DNA of 17,291 nt from JANXVV01 sp038230975. GTDB lineage: Bacteria > Planctomycetota > Phycisphaerae > Tepidisphaerales > Tepidisphaeraceae. The stretch is taken from the NCBI GenBank assembly GCA_038230975.1, contig JBBRMF010000093.1:1-17291 (forward strand). The letters are read 5' to 3'. The notes beneath the pieces are model-generated. The model saw only the letters and a list, made by a program, of their open reading frames with translations. It was not told the DNA's origin and did not search any database. Position 1 is the first letter of the stretch. Every line of letters starts with the position of its first letter. Below, piece by piece: positions 1-6,683 of this stretch. The position numbers were made by a program, and so were the translations under genes.

Positions 1-141
1 AAACTCGGAATTCACGGGTTCACCCGGCTCGCCATGCGAGCCGGGTGTTTTGTTGTCGGCCAAAAACCGTTGATTCACAACGAGTTGCCACGCGTCGCAC
101 GGCGACGCGACGAGGGTTTGATTCACCATCTGGAAGTTCGA
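1..141 (+). repeat. Left copy of a 141-bp perfect terminal inverted repeat
   Basis: Bases 1-141 are the exact reverse complement of 17151-17291; identity stops abruptly at 141/142. The repeat holds a 12-bp stem with a 3-base loop (21-32 with 36-47), an 8-bp stem with a 3-base loop (91-98 with 102-109), and a 9-base direct repeat TTGATTCAC at 70-78 and 118-126. On the minus strand it is in frame with the recombinase and encodes its residues 456-502. The repeat may run further outward, because the window ends inside it. Its length equals a widely used maximum assembly k-mer, so linear ends should not be assumed. Confidence 0.97.
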
Positions 142-1506
142 ACCGGTTGTTTTTACGAATTTGAGCTTTTCCGCATTGTCGTCAGACAATGCGTGCATTT
201 CGGCCTGTTTTAAGGCCTTTACGAACCGGATGGCCGGTTCGAACCAACCGGAGCGGTGACGCTCTAATTCAGCCTGTTCTGCCTCTCCCTGCTTTTTCTG
301 CTCGATGAGCCGGTTCTTCTCCGTGCGGTATTCATCGAGGGAAAAAGCGTTGTCGAGATAGGCGTGCATGAGCCGGTCGAGACGACTCACAATGGCCTGC
401 AGATGCTGCTTCACGCCATCCACCGCCGCGTCAGCGGCGGTGCTGTCTGATTTCTGCTCCCACTCAAGCTCACTGATCATCCAATCGGCCCACCACGCGG
501 GGAGTGAAATGCCCCACAGGTGCTTGGTCAACTGCTCGGTGAGTTTGTCTTCCCGCAGAAAACGCTGCGAGCAGTCGCGTTTCACCCGCTTCGTGCAGCG
601 GAGGTAGTTGTTGCCTTTTTGTGTCTCGGTGGTGATGAGACAGCCGCACTCACCACAGCGAAGGAAGCCGCGATAGAGGAACGGCTTCAAGCGGCCAGTC
701 TTGGGCTTGGCCTTTTGCTTCATCGCCACCTGAACGCGGTCGAAGAGGACTTTAGTGATGATCGGCTCATGTACTCCCTCGTGATACTCACCGAGGTATT
801 GGAACACCCCGAAATAAATAGGATTCTGAAACATCCGATGATATTGGGCACGCGAAAGCGGTGCCTCCTCACGGTTCGTAAGCCCAAGGCCATTCACCTT
901 TTCGGTGATCTGGTCGAAGGTGTAGTCGGCAGTAGCATAGAGCTCGAACGCCTTGCGGATGAACGGTCCGCGAACGGCATCGACAACGATCCTTCGACTC
1001 TCGGGGTCATTGAGGTATCCCAAGGGTGACATCTGCGGCCAGATGCCGTTCTTGACCTTCTGACGCTTGCCTCGACGGATATTCTCTCCAAGAGAATCGA
1101 CGTAATACTTCGACTGTCCGAACATGATGGAGAGCATGAATTTGCCTTGGGGCGTCGGCTCAAACCAGAAGGTCGAGAACTTGAGTTGCTTGATCTTCCC
1201 AGTATCTACAAGATAGATGATCTTGCCGCCATCGACCGAGTTGCGAGCCAACCGATCAGGATGCCACGCCAAGATGCCGGCCGCCTCGCCAGCTTCAATC
1301 CGTTCGATCATCTCCAGGAAGACAGGCCGACCCGGTGTCTTGGCGCTTTGTTTTTCGATGAGCGTATCGACGATCGTCAGGCCTTCCTTCCGGGCAAGGT
1401 CACGAAGCTCGGCAAGCTGGTCGTCGATCGAGCGGACTTGGCGTTCGCTGTCGTCAGTCGATTTGCGGGCATAGAGGAAATATTGATGGGTGGGTGGAGT
1501 GCTCAT
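1..1506 (-). CDS. Large serine recombinase, zinc-ribbon type (3' end outside window)
   Basis: The reading frame runs from ATG at 1506 to base 1 without a stop: 502 codons, C-terminus missing. Visible parts: N-terminal resolvase domain with the nucleophile Ser16 in YARKST and the active-site arginines of DRLAR at 84-88; a 'recombinase' DNA-binding region (about 150-270, typical NPIYFGVF and RGFLRCGECG motifs); a zinc ribbon with Cys284, Cys287, Cys304 and Cys312; then a long charged coiled-coil region (about 350-440). This is the architecture of large serine integrases, which join attP and attB sites or resolve elements through a phosphoserine link. The last 47 codons lie in the terminal repeat. 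The start codon sits in the loop of a possible hairpin (1490-1496 with 1508-1514), and no strong ribosome binding site is seen. Family call is firm; substrate sites are unknown. Confidence 0.93.
   Translation of the reverse strand, partial: MSTPPTHQYFLYARKSTDDSERQVRSIDDQLAELRDLARKEGLTIVDTLIEKQSAKTPGRPVFLEMIERIEAGEAAGILAWHPDRLARNSVDGGKIIYLVDTGKIKQLKFSTFWFEPTPQGKFMLSIMFGQSKYYVDSLGENIRRGKRQKVKNGIWPQMSPLGYLNDPESRRIVVDAVRGPFIRKAFELYATADYTFDQITEKVNGLGLTNREEAPLSRAQYHRMFQNPIYFGVFQYLGEYHEGVHEPIITKVLFDRVQVAMKQKAKPKTGRLKPFLYRGFLRCGECGCLITTETQKGNNYLRCTKRVKRDCSQRFLREDKLTEQLTKHLWGISLPAWWADWMISELEWEQKSDSTAADAAVDGVKQHLQAIVSRLDRLMHAYLDNAFSLDEYRTEKNRLIEQKKQGEAEQAELERHRSGWFEPAIRFVKALKQAEMHALSDDNAEKLKFVKTTGSNFQMVNQTLVASPCDAWQLVVNQRFLADNKTPGSHGEPGEPVNSEF
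21..52 (+). terminator. Hairpin with T-run in the left repeat, reading inward
   Basis: CACCCGGCTCGC (21-32) pairs perfectly with 36-47 around the loop CAT and is followed by TTTTGTT. On the plus strand this has the form of an intrinsic terminator and would stop transcripts entering from the left. It lies inside the recombinase reading frame of the other strand, which is unusual for a terminator, so it may instead be a structural or recombination-site palindrome. Confidence 0.55.
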
Positions 1507-1549
1507 GCACCCACTCTAGCGCGAGAAAATCTCGGCGCGAAGAGCAAAG

Positions 1550-1558
1550 TTATCCACA
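1550..1558 (+). promoter_or_regulatory. Consensus DnaA box, single
   Basis: TTATCCACA matches the E. coli high-affinity DnaA box exactly. It lies between two hairpins in an intergenic region. A single 9-base match in 17 kb can occur by chance, so an origin function is only a possibility. Confidence 0.35.
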
Positions 1559-1776
1559 GCCCCGCGCGAAGGCGCGCGATGCCCAGAATTGCACAAAGCC
1601 GAAGCGAACATCACCCCGATCCACAACATTTCAAATTCCCCGTCGCTCTGCAAGGCGCAGCTAATGCCATTTCGATGGCCCAGCAACACTTCAGCACATC
1701 ACCTTATTTTATCCTAACACTTGTTCTTGAAAAGAAGCCGTTCGATCGCCTCAACTAACTTGAAATCAAATCTAAT

Positions 1777-1804
1777 TTGGAGTTTGAGAGCCATTCACTA
1801 TACT
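1777..1804 (+). promoter_or_regulatory. Sigma-70-like promoter of the methyltransferase cassette
   Basis: TTGGAG (1777-1782) and TATACT (1799-1804) are separated by 16 bases, in an AT-rich stretch. Transcription would begin near 1811, which fits translation from ATG 1853 and excludes the longer reading frame beginning at 1721. Confidence 0.5.
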
Positions 1805-1852
1805 AAAATCGACTGCAAGCCACCTTTGTTAGCGGGGGGTCCTTTGAGTCCG

Positions 1853-2716
1853 ATGCTCGCATCACAACTGAAGATCGGGGAAACACTTCCCGAAATAAAT
1901 GTTACTCCGATCTTCCGCTGGGCAGGTAGCAAGCGAAAGGTGTTGCCCGTACTCGCTGAATACTGGTCTACGAAGTTCAAAAGGTACGTTGAACCCTTCG
2001 CCGGTTCCGCTGCGCTCTTCTTCAAATTGCAGCCCAAGCGTGCACTACTTGGTGACATCAACTCAACTTTAATTGAAGCTTATGCGGTCATTAGGGACCA
2101 ACCGGACAACGTTTATCGGTCAGTGATGCGAATCGTTCAAAGTGAAAACAATTACTATCGCGTAAGGGATCGCAACACTTCGACAATGTCAGACTTTCAG
2201 CGTGCAGTTCGATTCGTCTATCTCAACCGCAACTGTTTCAATGGAATTTTTCGAACGAATACTGACGGAAAGTTCAACGTTCCTTACGCACATAAAAAGC
2301 CAGGTGTAATTCCATCGATCGATAACTTCAGGAAATGTGCCGCGCTGCTTCAACGAGCAACATTAAAATGCGGTGATTTTGGCTCGCTCGTATCGTCGGT
2401 GCGCGCAGGCGACTTTGTTTATCTCGATCCACCTTATGCGGTCGAATCACGACGCATTTTTCGGCAGTACGATCGTCGTGATTTCACTAGCCGCGATCTT
2501 ACTCGTCTATCCGAACACCTTCGGACAATTGAGAGCAAAGGCGCGTCCTTTGTTGTGAGTTATGCGGACTGTGCAGAGGCGAGGCGGCTATTCAAGCGGT
2601 GGGACGTACGTCGCATCAGAGTTAGGCGTAACGTGGCTGGTTTCGTTTCAGCCCGTAGAATCGCAGTGGAACTGTTGGCAACAAATATTCAACCATCGGA
2701 TACATCATGTCAGTAG
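1853..2716 (+). CDS. DNA adenine methyltransferase, D12 (Dam-like) class
   Basis: The protein has 287 residues, normal for Dam-type enzymes. It transfers a methyl group from S-adenosylmethionine to N6 of adenine in a short DNA site. Evidence: the N-terminal IFRWAGSKRK segment (20-29) that begins this family, motif I EPFAGSAALFF at 47-57, and the catalytic motif DPPY at 192-195. The frame is open back to 1721, but the family start, a G-rich stretch upstream and the promoter at 1777-1804 favour ATG 1853. The gene overlaps the following ParB-like gene by 10 bases, so the two are one operon. Base composition is more AT-rich than the mobility genes, suggesting separate acquisition. No classical restriction endonuclease lies beside it. 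The target site cannot be read from sequence alone. Confidence 0.9.
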   Translation: MLASQLKIGETLPEINVTPIFRWAGSKRKVLPVLAEYWSTKFKRYVEPFAGSAALFFKLQPKRALLGDINSTLIEAYAVIRDQPDNVYRSVMRIVQSENNYYRVRDRNTSTMSDFQRAVRFVYLNRNCFNGIFRTNTDGKFNVPYAHKKPGVIPSIDNFRKCAALLQRATLKCGDFGSLVSSVRAGDFVYLDPPYAVESRRIFRQYDRRDFTSRDLTRLSEHLRTIESKGASFVVSYADCAEARRLFKRWDVRRIRVRRNVAGFVSARRIAVELLATNIQPSDTSCQ

Positions 2717-3663
2717 AACATGAGACCGGACAACTCGCCGATATACCCGTCGAGAAGATTCGACCTAACCCCGAAAACCCGCGCCTGACTTTTCGTCAAG
2801 GCGAGCTTGAAGAATTACAAGAGTCAATACGCCAGTACGGCATTCAAGTCCCGATCGCAGTTTACAAAGTCCGTCACGAGTATTTCCTCATCGACGGCGA
2901 GCGGCGCTGGCGATGTGCATCGAAACTAAATCTTAAAACCATTCCAGCACTTGTACAGAAGGAACCAGATCCGCTTCAAAATCTGCTTTTGATGTTCAAT
3001 ATCCACGCGCTTCGGGAGCAGTGGGATCTGCTGACCATCGCGTTGAAGCTGCCAAAAATAATTGCGCTTCTGAAAAGAGAACTTGGCAAAGTCCCGACAG
3101 AAGGCGACCTGTCGGTGAAGACCGGACTTTCTCGCGGTGTAATTCGACGTTGTCGATTCTTAACTGAACTTCCGAAGCAATACCAGGGCGAATTGCTAGA
3201 TGAGTTGAAAAAACCCAAGAGCAAACAGGCGCTTAGCGAAGATTTCTTCATAGAAATGGAGAAGTCGTTAAAGACCGTAGAGCGAGCGATGCCGTCAGTA
3301 GTTCCAGACAAGGATGCCGCTCGCGACATGCTTGTTAAAAAGTACAAGAATAAGATCATTGATAACATCGTGGATTTTCGCAAAGTTGCGAAAATCGCGA
3401 GGGCGAAAGCTGTTGGCGCTGATGTTGAACGCGCAACGGTAGCCATTTCGCGATTACTCTCCGATCCAAGTTATTCAATCAACGAAGCATGGAACGACAC
3501 TGTATCGGAAGCGTACACGGAACGAGATATCGTTTCTCGCATTGAACATCTGCTGGCAAAATTGGAGGGGTTGAAGTCGTCTGAGATAGATGAAGATGTC
3601 CGCGACAAACTCGAAGCGCTTGTAAAGCGTGCTAACGCCATACTTGAGGAGACTGAAGCATGA
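2707..3663 (+). CDS. ParB/Srx-fold N-terminal domain protein
   Basis: A 318-residue protein with a ParB-type N-terminal domain: VEKIRPNPENPR near 15-26, a helix of the ELQESIRQYG type, and the nucleotide-binding signature GERRWRCA at 64-71. A helix-turn-helix-like middle follows (LSVKTGLSRGVIRRC, about 136-150). The C-terminal half is helical and charged and has no ParB dimerisation domain that I can identify. Classical ParB is a CTP-dependent clamp that partitions plasmids, but there is no ParA here. Placement between a methyltransferase and a HEPN-like protein, with a 10-base overlap upstream and a 4-base ATGA overlap downstream, argues for a role with those two rather than in partition. 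The domain call is sound; the function is open. Confidence 0.8.
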   Translation: MSVEHETGQLADIPVEKIRPNPENPRLTFRQGELEELQESIRQYGIQVPIAVYKVRHEYFLIDGERRWRCASKLNLKTIPALVQKEPDPLQNLLLMFNIHALREQWDLLTIALKLPKIIALLKRELGKVPTEGDLSVKTGLSRGVIRRCRFLTELPKQYQGELLDELKKPKSKQALSEDFFIEMEKSLKTVERAMPSVVPDKDAARDMLVKKYKNKIIDNIVDFRKVAKIARAKAVGADVERATVAISRLLSDPSYSINEAWNDTVSEAYTERDIVSRIEHLLAKLEGLKSSEIDEDVRDKLEALVKRANAILEETEA

Positions 3664-4541
3664 GCTATCAGCTCCTCGGGCAGGATCTCCATGAGACAGC
3701 AGATCGGGCCAAAAAGTTTTTCTCCGAGAACTACGGCGCGACGAGCTTCGAGTGCGAGCAGCCGATTTATAATGATCTTCCGCTAAAGCCGACGTGGCAG
3801 GCGAAAATGAAAACGGGATATCAACTCTGCGTTAATGTGCAACCATCGCCATTCTCGCCGACGCTATATGAGTTCGTGAATAAATGCGCCCAACGCGGCC
3901 TTCCGATAAAATTGTGGGTTGCGGTCGCACAGGGTGCGGCTAATGCAACATTTAGCGCTGACCTAAAGCAAGCTCGTGACGCTGGCGTCGGTGTTGTTCA
4001 GCTGGCTGAAGACGGCAGCGGTCATGAGTATCATCGCGCTGTTCCCATATCTCTTTTCGCGCTTAAAAAAACAGATCTCAAACTCGTTCCAAAGCAGAAG
4101 CGCGAGGAAGTTAAGACCGCCGAAGCGACGTTCCTCGATGGATCGCCTGGTCCCGGTTGTCAATCTATTTGCCAAGAGCTAGAGCAGGTTACACGTCGTG
4201 TCGCGGAACACTCATACAATCAGGGTTGGTGGAAATCCGCGGCAGGTGCCGGTGCCTTGACCGCCAAATTTTTCGGACAGGATGCATGGGCGCAGGTATT
4301 GGAAGAGATGGAGAAGCGCATCGACTACGTAATAATGAAAACTAAAAGCCCAAATCTCTCTAAACAAATTATTGTTCGCGCTCGTGCGTACACTGACTGG
4401 CGGAATGCTGTCAGCCATAAGCCGAAGACGCAACTGCAGTTAATCTCTAGAGATGCAAAATTGCGCACAATGTTCGAAGCCACAAGGGATCTCTTGATCG
4501 AATGGTACGTCATCGCCAAGCCGCTAAAGCTCATTAACTGA
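3660..4541 (+). CDS. Unknown protein with C-terminal HEPN-like RNxxxH motif
   Basis: A 293-residue protein that I do not recognise as a whole. It begins with ATG in a 4-base overlap with the ParB-like gene, so the two are translationally coupled. The N-terminal half (about 1-130) alternates strands and helices and could be a degenerate nuclease-like fold, but I see no complete PD-(D/E)xK motif. The C-terminal third is helical and contains WRNAVSH, with Arg248, Asn249 and His253: the RNxxxH form of the Rx4-6H motif that is catalytic in HEPN ribonucleases of toxins and abortive-infection systems. Position as the last gene of a methyltransferase-ParB operon suggests the effector of a defence cassette. 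That role is inference; the motif is visible. Confidence 0.6.
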   Translation: MSYQLLGQDLHETADRAKKFFSENYGATSFECEQPIYNDLPLKPTWQAKMKTGYQLCVNVQPSPFSPTLYEFVNKCAQRGLPIKLWVAVAQGAANATFSADLKQARDAGVGVVQLAEDGSGHEYHRAVPISLFALKKTDLKLVPKQKREEVKTAEATFLDGSPGPGCQSICQELEQVTRRVAEHSYNQGWWKSAAGAGALTAKFFGQDAWAQVLEEMEKRIDYVIMKTKSPNLSKQIIVRARAYTDWRNAVSHKPKTQLQLISRDAKLRTMFEATRDLLIEWYVIAKPLKLIN

Positions 4542-4797
4542 CCGAAATTCGTCACGTCGCTCAGCGAATACCAACGTTCATATTTTTGATCGGGAATAGG
4601 TGATGCTTCTTCGCGCCGCTGTTTTGCGGTTGCACCAGCTACACCAAGGCGGCGAAGCCCCAGAAAGCGATTCCGACGGCTAAGAACCCACACTAGATCG
4701 GGGCGGTTACTGGCCGTCGGTTAAGGTTCGGCCTAGGCTGGCCGCGCGCGTAAAAATAGTATGGCGAGTTGCATCCCTATCGCGCGGGTCCGCGCGG
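4542..4797. other. Gap between convergent genes, nothing firm seen
   Basis: This 256-base stretch separates the end of the three-gene cassette (plus) from the end of the XRE gene (minus). It holds a 7-bp GC dyad CGCGCGG/CCGCGCG at 4781-4796 right after the XRE stop, but no adjacent T-run. I see no gene and no convincing terminator. Confidence 0.5.
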
Positions 4798-5016
4798 TCA
4801 CTCTTTAGATGATTTCGACTTCTCGATACGGGCAACAAGAGTTGACGGTCGGATCGACAACACTTCGCAAAGACGGAATAAGGTCACAAGCGTCGGCGAA
4901 TGGATATTTCTTTCGATGAGGCTGATGTAGGTCCGATGAAGCTTGGTGCGGAAGGCCAATTCTTCCTGCGTGAGGCCAGCCGTCTCGCGTGCTTTTTTGA
5001 TTTCCTCGCCGCCCAT
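4798..5016 (-). CDS. Small XRE-family helix-turn-helix regulator
   Basis: A 72-residue protein that is almost entirely one helix-turn-helix domain: IKKARETAGLTQEELA, then the recognition helix region HRTYISLIERN, then a C-terminal helix and a Lys/Ser tail. Its size matches autoregulatory repressors and restriction-modification controller (C) proteins. ATG at 5016 is directly preceded in frame by TGA, so the start cannot be further upstream. It is divergent from the methyltransferase-exporter-decarboxylase operon, and a perfect 24-base palindrome lies between them, so it most likely represses or tunes both itself and that operon. It could also be silenced by another ligand-binding partner, but no sensor domain is present in the protein. 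Confidence 0.88.
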   Translation of the reverse strand: MGGEEIKKARETAGLTQEELAFRTKLHRTYISLIERNIHSPTLVTLFRLCEVLSIRPSTLVARIEKSKSSKE

Positions 5017-5046
5017 TCACGCAGGCTATATGCGCTTGCCTTCGCG

Positions 5047-5070
5047 GTCCTCAGAGTATACTCTGAGGAC
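5047..5070. promoter_or_regulatory. Perfect 24-bp palindromic operator
   Basis: GTCCTCAGAGTA at 5047-5058 is followed directly by its exact reverse complement at 5059-5070. The centre AGTATACT holds a TATACT -10-like hexamer on both strands (5057-5062 plus; 5055-5060 minus). It lies in the 97-base gap between the divergent XRE and methyltransferase genes. Two-fold symmetry fits a dimeric XRE protein, and bound repressor would cover both promoters. Confidence 0.75.
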
Positions 5071-5100
5071 AATAATTCATTTCACATTGGGCTAGGACGC

Positions 5101-5105
5101 AGGAG
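5101..5105 (+). promoter_or_regulatory. Ribosome binding site fixing a GTG start
   Basis: AGGAG stands 8 bases before GTG 5114 and decides the unusual start codon of the guanidinoacetate-methyltransferase-like gene. Confidence 0.75.
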
Positions 5106-5113
5106 CATCAAGC

Positions 5114-5776
5114 GTGGACACGATTGCCGAACGAAAACAAATTGGTTTCCCGACACAACGAAACGATTGGGCACACGCATCGGTTGTTTACGATGCTCAC
5201 AGCCTTCGCATCGCCTCGCATCCGGTCATGGAGGACTGGGAGCATGGTTACATGCTGCAACTCGCGAAGATCGCGTGTGGCAATGGCGGCCGGGTGTTGG
5301 AAATCGGTTACGGCCTCGGTCTTTCCGCGAAGGCGATCCAGTCACACGACATCGACCACCATTACCTCATTGAATGCCATCCAGATGTGGTCGAGCGATG
5401 TCTGAAAGACCTTCGCGGCGCTATGAGTCATAACCGACTGCACGTGCTGAGCGGTTTTTGGCAGGACGTAACACCTCTCCTTTGCGATGCCAGTTTCGAC
5501 GGCATCCTGTTTGACACGTATCCACTCTCTGCGGACGAGATTCACTGCAACCATTTCCCATTCTTTGAAGAGGCGTACCGGCTGCTCAAGCCCGGCAGCA
5601 TCTTCACGTACTACTCCGACGAATCGACGACGTGGTCTGCTGCCCATCTGGCCCGGCTCAAATCAGCGGGATTCACGGAAGAGAACATCCACTACAAAAT
5701 CTGCGAAGTGAACCCGCCGGAGCATTGCCAATACTGGCGGCACAAAACGATCCTCGCCCCGGTCATCCGCAAGTAA
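5114..5776 (+). CDS. Guanidinoacetate N-methyltransferase-like enzyme
   Basis: A 220-residue class I S-adenosylmethionine methyltransferase that follows vertebrate guanidinoacetate methyltransferase (GAMT) along its whole length. Shared blocks: PVMEDWEHGYM (37-47), the SAM loop RVLEIGYGLGLSA (60-72), LIECHPDV (85-92), GFWQDV (114-119), DGILFDTYPL (129-138), RLLKPG, and a C-terminal half with the same order. By alignment from memory, the GAMT residues that hold the guanidino group and SAM (two glutamates and the catalytic aspartate) correspond to Glu40, Glu87 and Asp134, all present. GAMT makes creatine from guanidinoacetate. No amidinotransferase gene is here, so the substrate may be another guanidino compound, for example arginine or a relative. 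First gene of a three-gene operon; GTG start with a good AGGAG site. Confidence 0.85.
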   Translation: MDTIAERKQIGFPTQRNDWAHASVVYDAHSLRIASHPVMEDWEHGYMLQLAKIACGNGGRVLEIGYGLGLSAKAIQSHDIDHHYLIECHPDVVERCLKDLRGAMSHNRLHVLSGFWQDVTPLLCDASFDGILFDTYPLSADEIHCNHFPFFEEAYRLLKPGSIFTYYSDESTTWSAAHLARLKSAGFTEENIHYKICEVNPPEHCQYWRHKTILAPVIRK

Positions 5777-5787
5777 CTACTCACACG

Positions 5788-6681
5788 ATGCAACGAGAAC
5801 TCTCCATCGCGGTAGCGTCGGGTCTCGGTGGCATGGTCGGCTGGGGCGTTGCCGACTTCTTCGCCAAGAAAACAATTGATGCGATTGGTGACGTGCCGGC
5901 ATTGTTCTGGAGCCAGTGTCTTGGCATCGTTCCGCTGGCAATCCTATTCCTGACTGCTCCCGAAAATCCGGGCTTCAAATCGACGGACTATTTGTATCTG
6001 CCGATTCTCGGGATTTGGAGCGGGTTGTCGTACATCCCCACATACGTTGCCTTTGGCAAGGGGAAGGTGAGCCTGCTGAGCCCCATCTTCGCCGCCTATG
6101 CCGTCGTTGTGACTGTGCTGTCGGCCCTCTTCTTTCGGGAATCGATACCCTTCGGGCGGCAAGTCGCATTCTCGGTCGTGTTCGTCGGCGTGCTATTGGT
6201 CAACGGCGACCTGAACGCGATGTGGACTCTAGCACGAGGGGAGAGGACTGAGCGACGGGAGAGCGTCAAAGGCCTCAAAGAGATTCTGCTGGCCGTTGCT
6301 CTCTATTCGCTCTGGCTCATCGCACTCGATCAGTTCATCAGTGGCCGCTACTGGGTGCCATTCCTTCTGGTTATCCGCATCTTCTCCGCCGCGTCGCTTT
6401 GGGTATACGCGAAGGCAACGCGTCGAAAGTTGCATGTTCAAGAGCCTAAGCTCTGGATGCTACTTATGCTCGTTGGATTCTTCGATGTAATTGCATTCGG
6501 ATTCGTGTCGTATGGATTCAGTGCGACCCCGCACGTGAGTATCATCGCGATGCTGAGTGGTGCCTTCTCACTGCCGACCATCGTGCTGGCACGTGTATTC
6601 CTGCGTGAACGTACCGCCATGACCCAGACCGTCGGGAGTGTAGTGGTGATCGTGGGCATCATGCTGCTGGCGGTGCTGTGA
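5788..6681 (+). CDS. DMT-superfamily (EamA-like) exporter
   Basis: A 297-residue integral membrane protein with about ten hydrophobic helices in two similar halves, each starting with a GWG/AxxF-type motif and ending in a helix after FFRES (first half) or FLRER (second half), as in EamA transporters. The charged loop ARGERTERRESVKG (about 148-162) separates the halves. EamA proteins mostly export amino acids or other small metabolites. It starts 11 bases after the methyltransferase stop and ends 2 bases before the ATG of the PLP enzyme. Sandwiched between two biosynthetic genes, it most likely exports their product. No clear ribosome site precedes ATG 5788, so coupled translation is likely. 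Confidence 0.87.
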   Translation: MQRELSIAVASGLGGMVGWGVADFFAKKTIDAIGDVPALFWSQCLGIVPLAILFLTAPENPGFKSTDYLYLPILGIWSGLSYIPTYVAFGKGKVSLLSPIFAAYAVVVTVLSALFFRESIPFGRQVAFSVVFVGVLLVNGDLNAMWTLARGERTERRESVKGLKEILLAVALYSLWLIALDQFISGRYWVPFLLVIRIFSAASLWVYAKATRRKLHVQEPKLWMLLMLVGFFDVIAFGFVSYGFSATPHVSIIAMLSGAFSLPTIVLARVFLRERTAMTQTVGSVVVIVGIMLLAVL

Positions 6682-6683
6682 CC

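Larger units (their letters stand above)
1507..1852. other. Non-coding region between recombinase and methyltransferase
   Basis: This 346-base gap separates divergent genes. Its recombinase-proximal part is structured: a bulged hairpin at 1519-1538, a consensus DnaA box TTATCCACA at 1550-1558, and a 6-bp GC hairpin with an AAGG loop at 1563-1578. Its distal part (about 1700-1830) is AT-rich and carries the promoter of the methyltransferase cassette. The reading frame in this gap has no recognisable protein. It could be an origin-like or att-like region, but there is only one DnaA box and no iterons. Confidence 0.6.

Noticed and set aside
225..260. tRNA-like GGTTCGAACC sequence
   Set aside because: It lies in the recombinase reading frame and no cloverleaf can be built around it.
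1147..1758. 203-residue plus-strand reading frame
   Set aside because: Antisense to the recombinase, whose motifs are unmistakable; no protein-like features of its own.
1721..1852. Longer N-terminus for the DNA methyltransferase
   Set aside because: It would start upstream of the likely promoter and add 44 residues before the usual family start.
2707..3663. Plasmid partition locus
   Set aside because: No ParA and no parS-like repeats nearby; the gene is fused by overlap to a methyltransferase operon.
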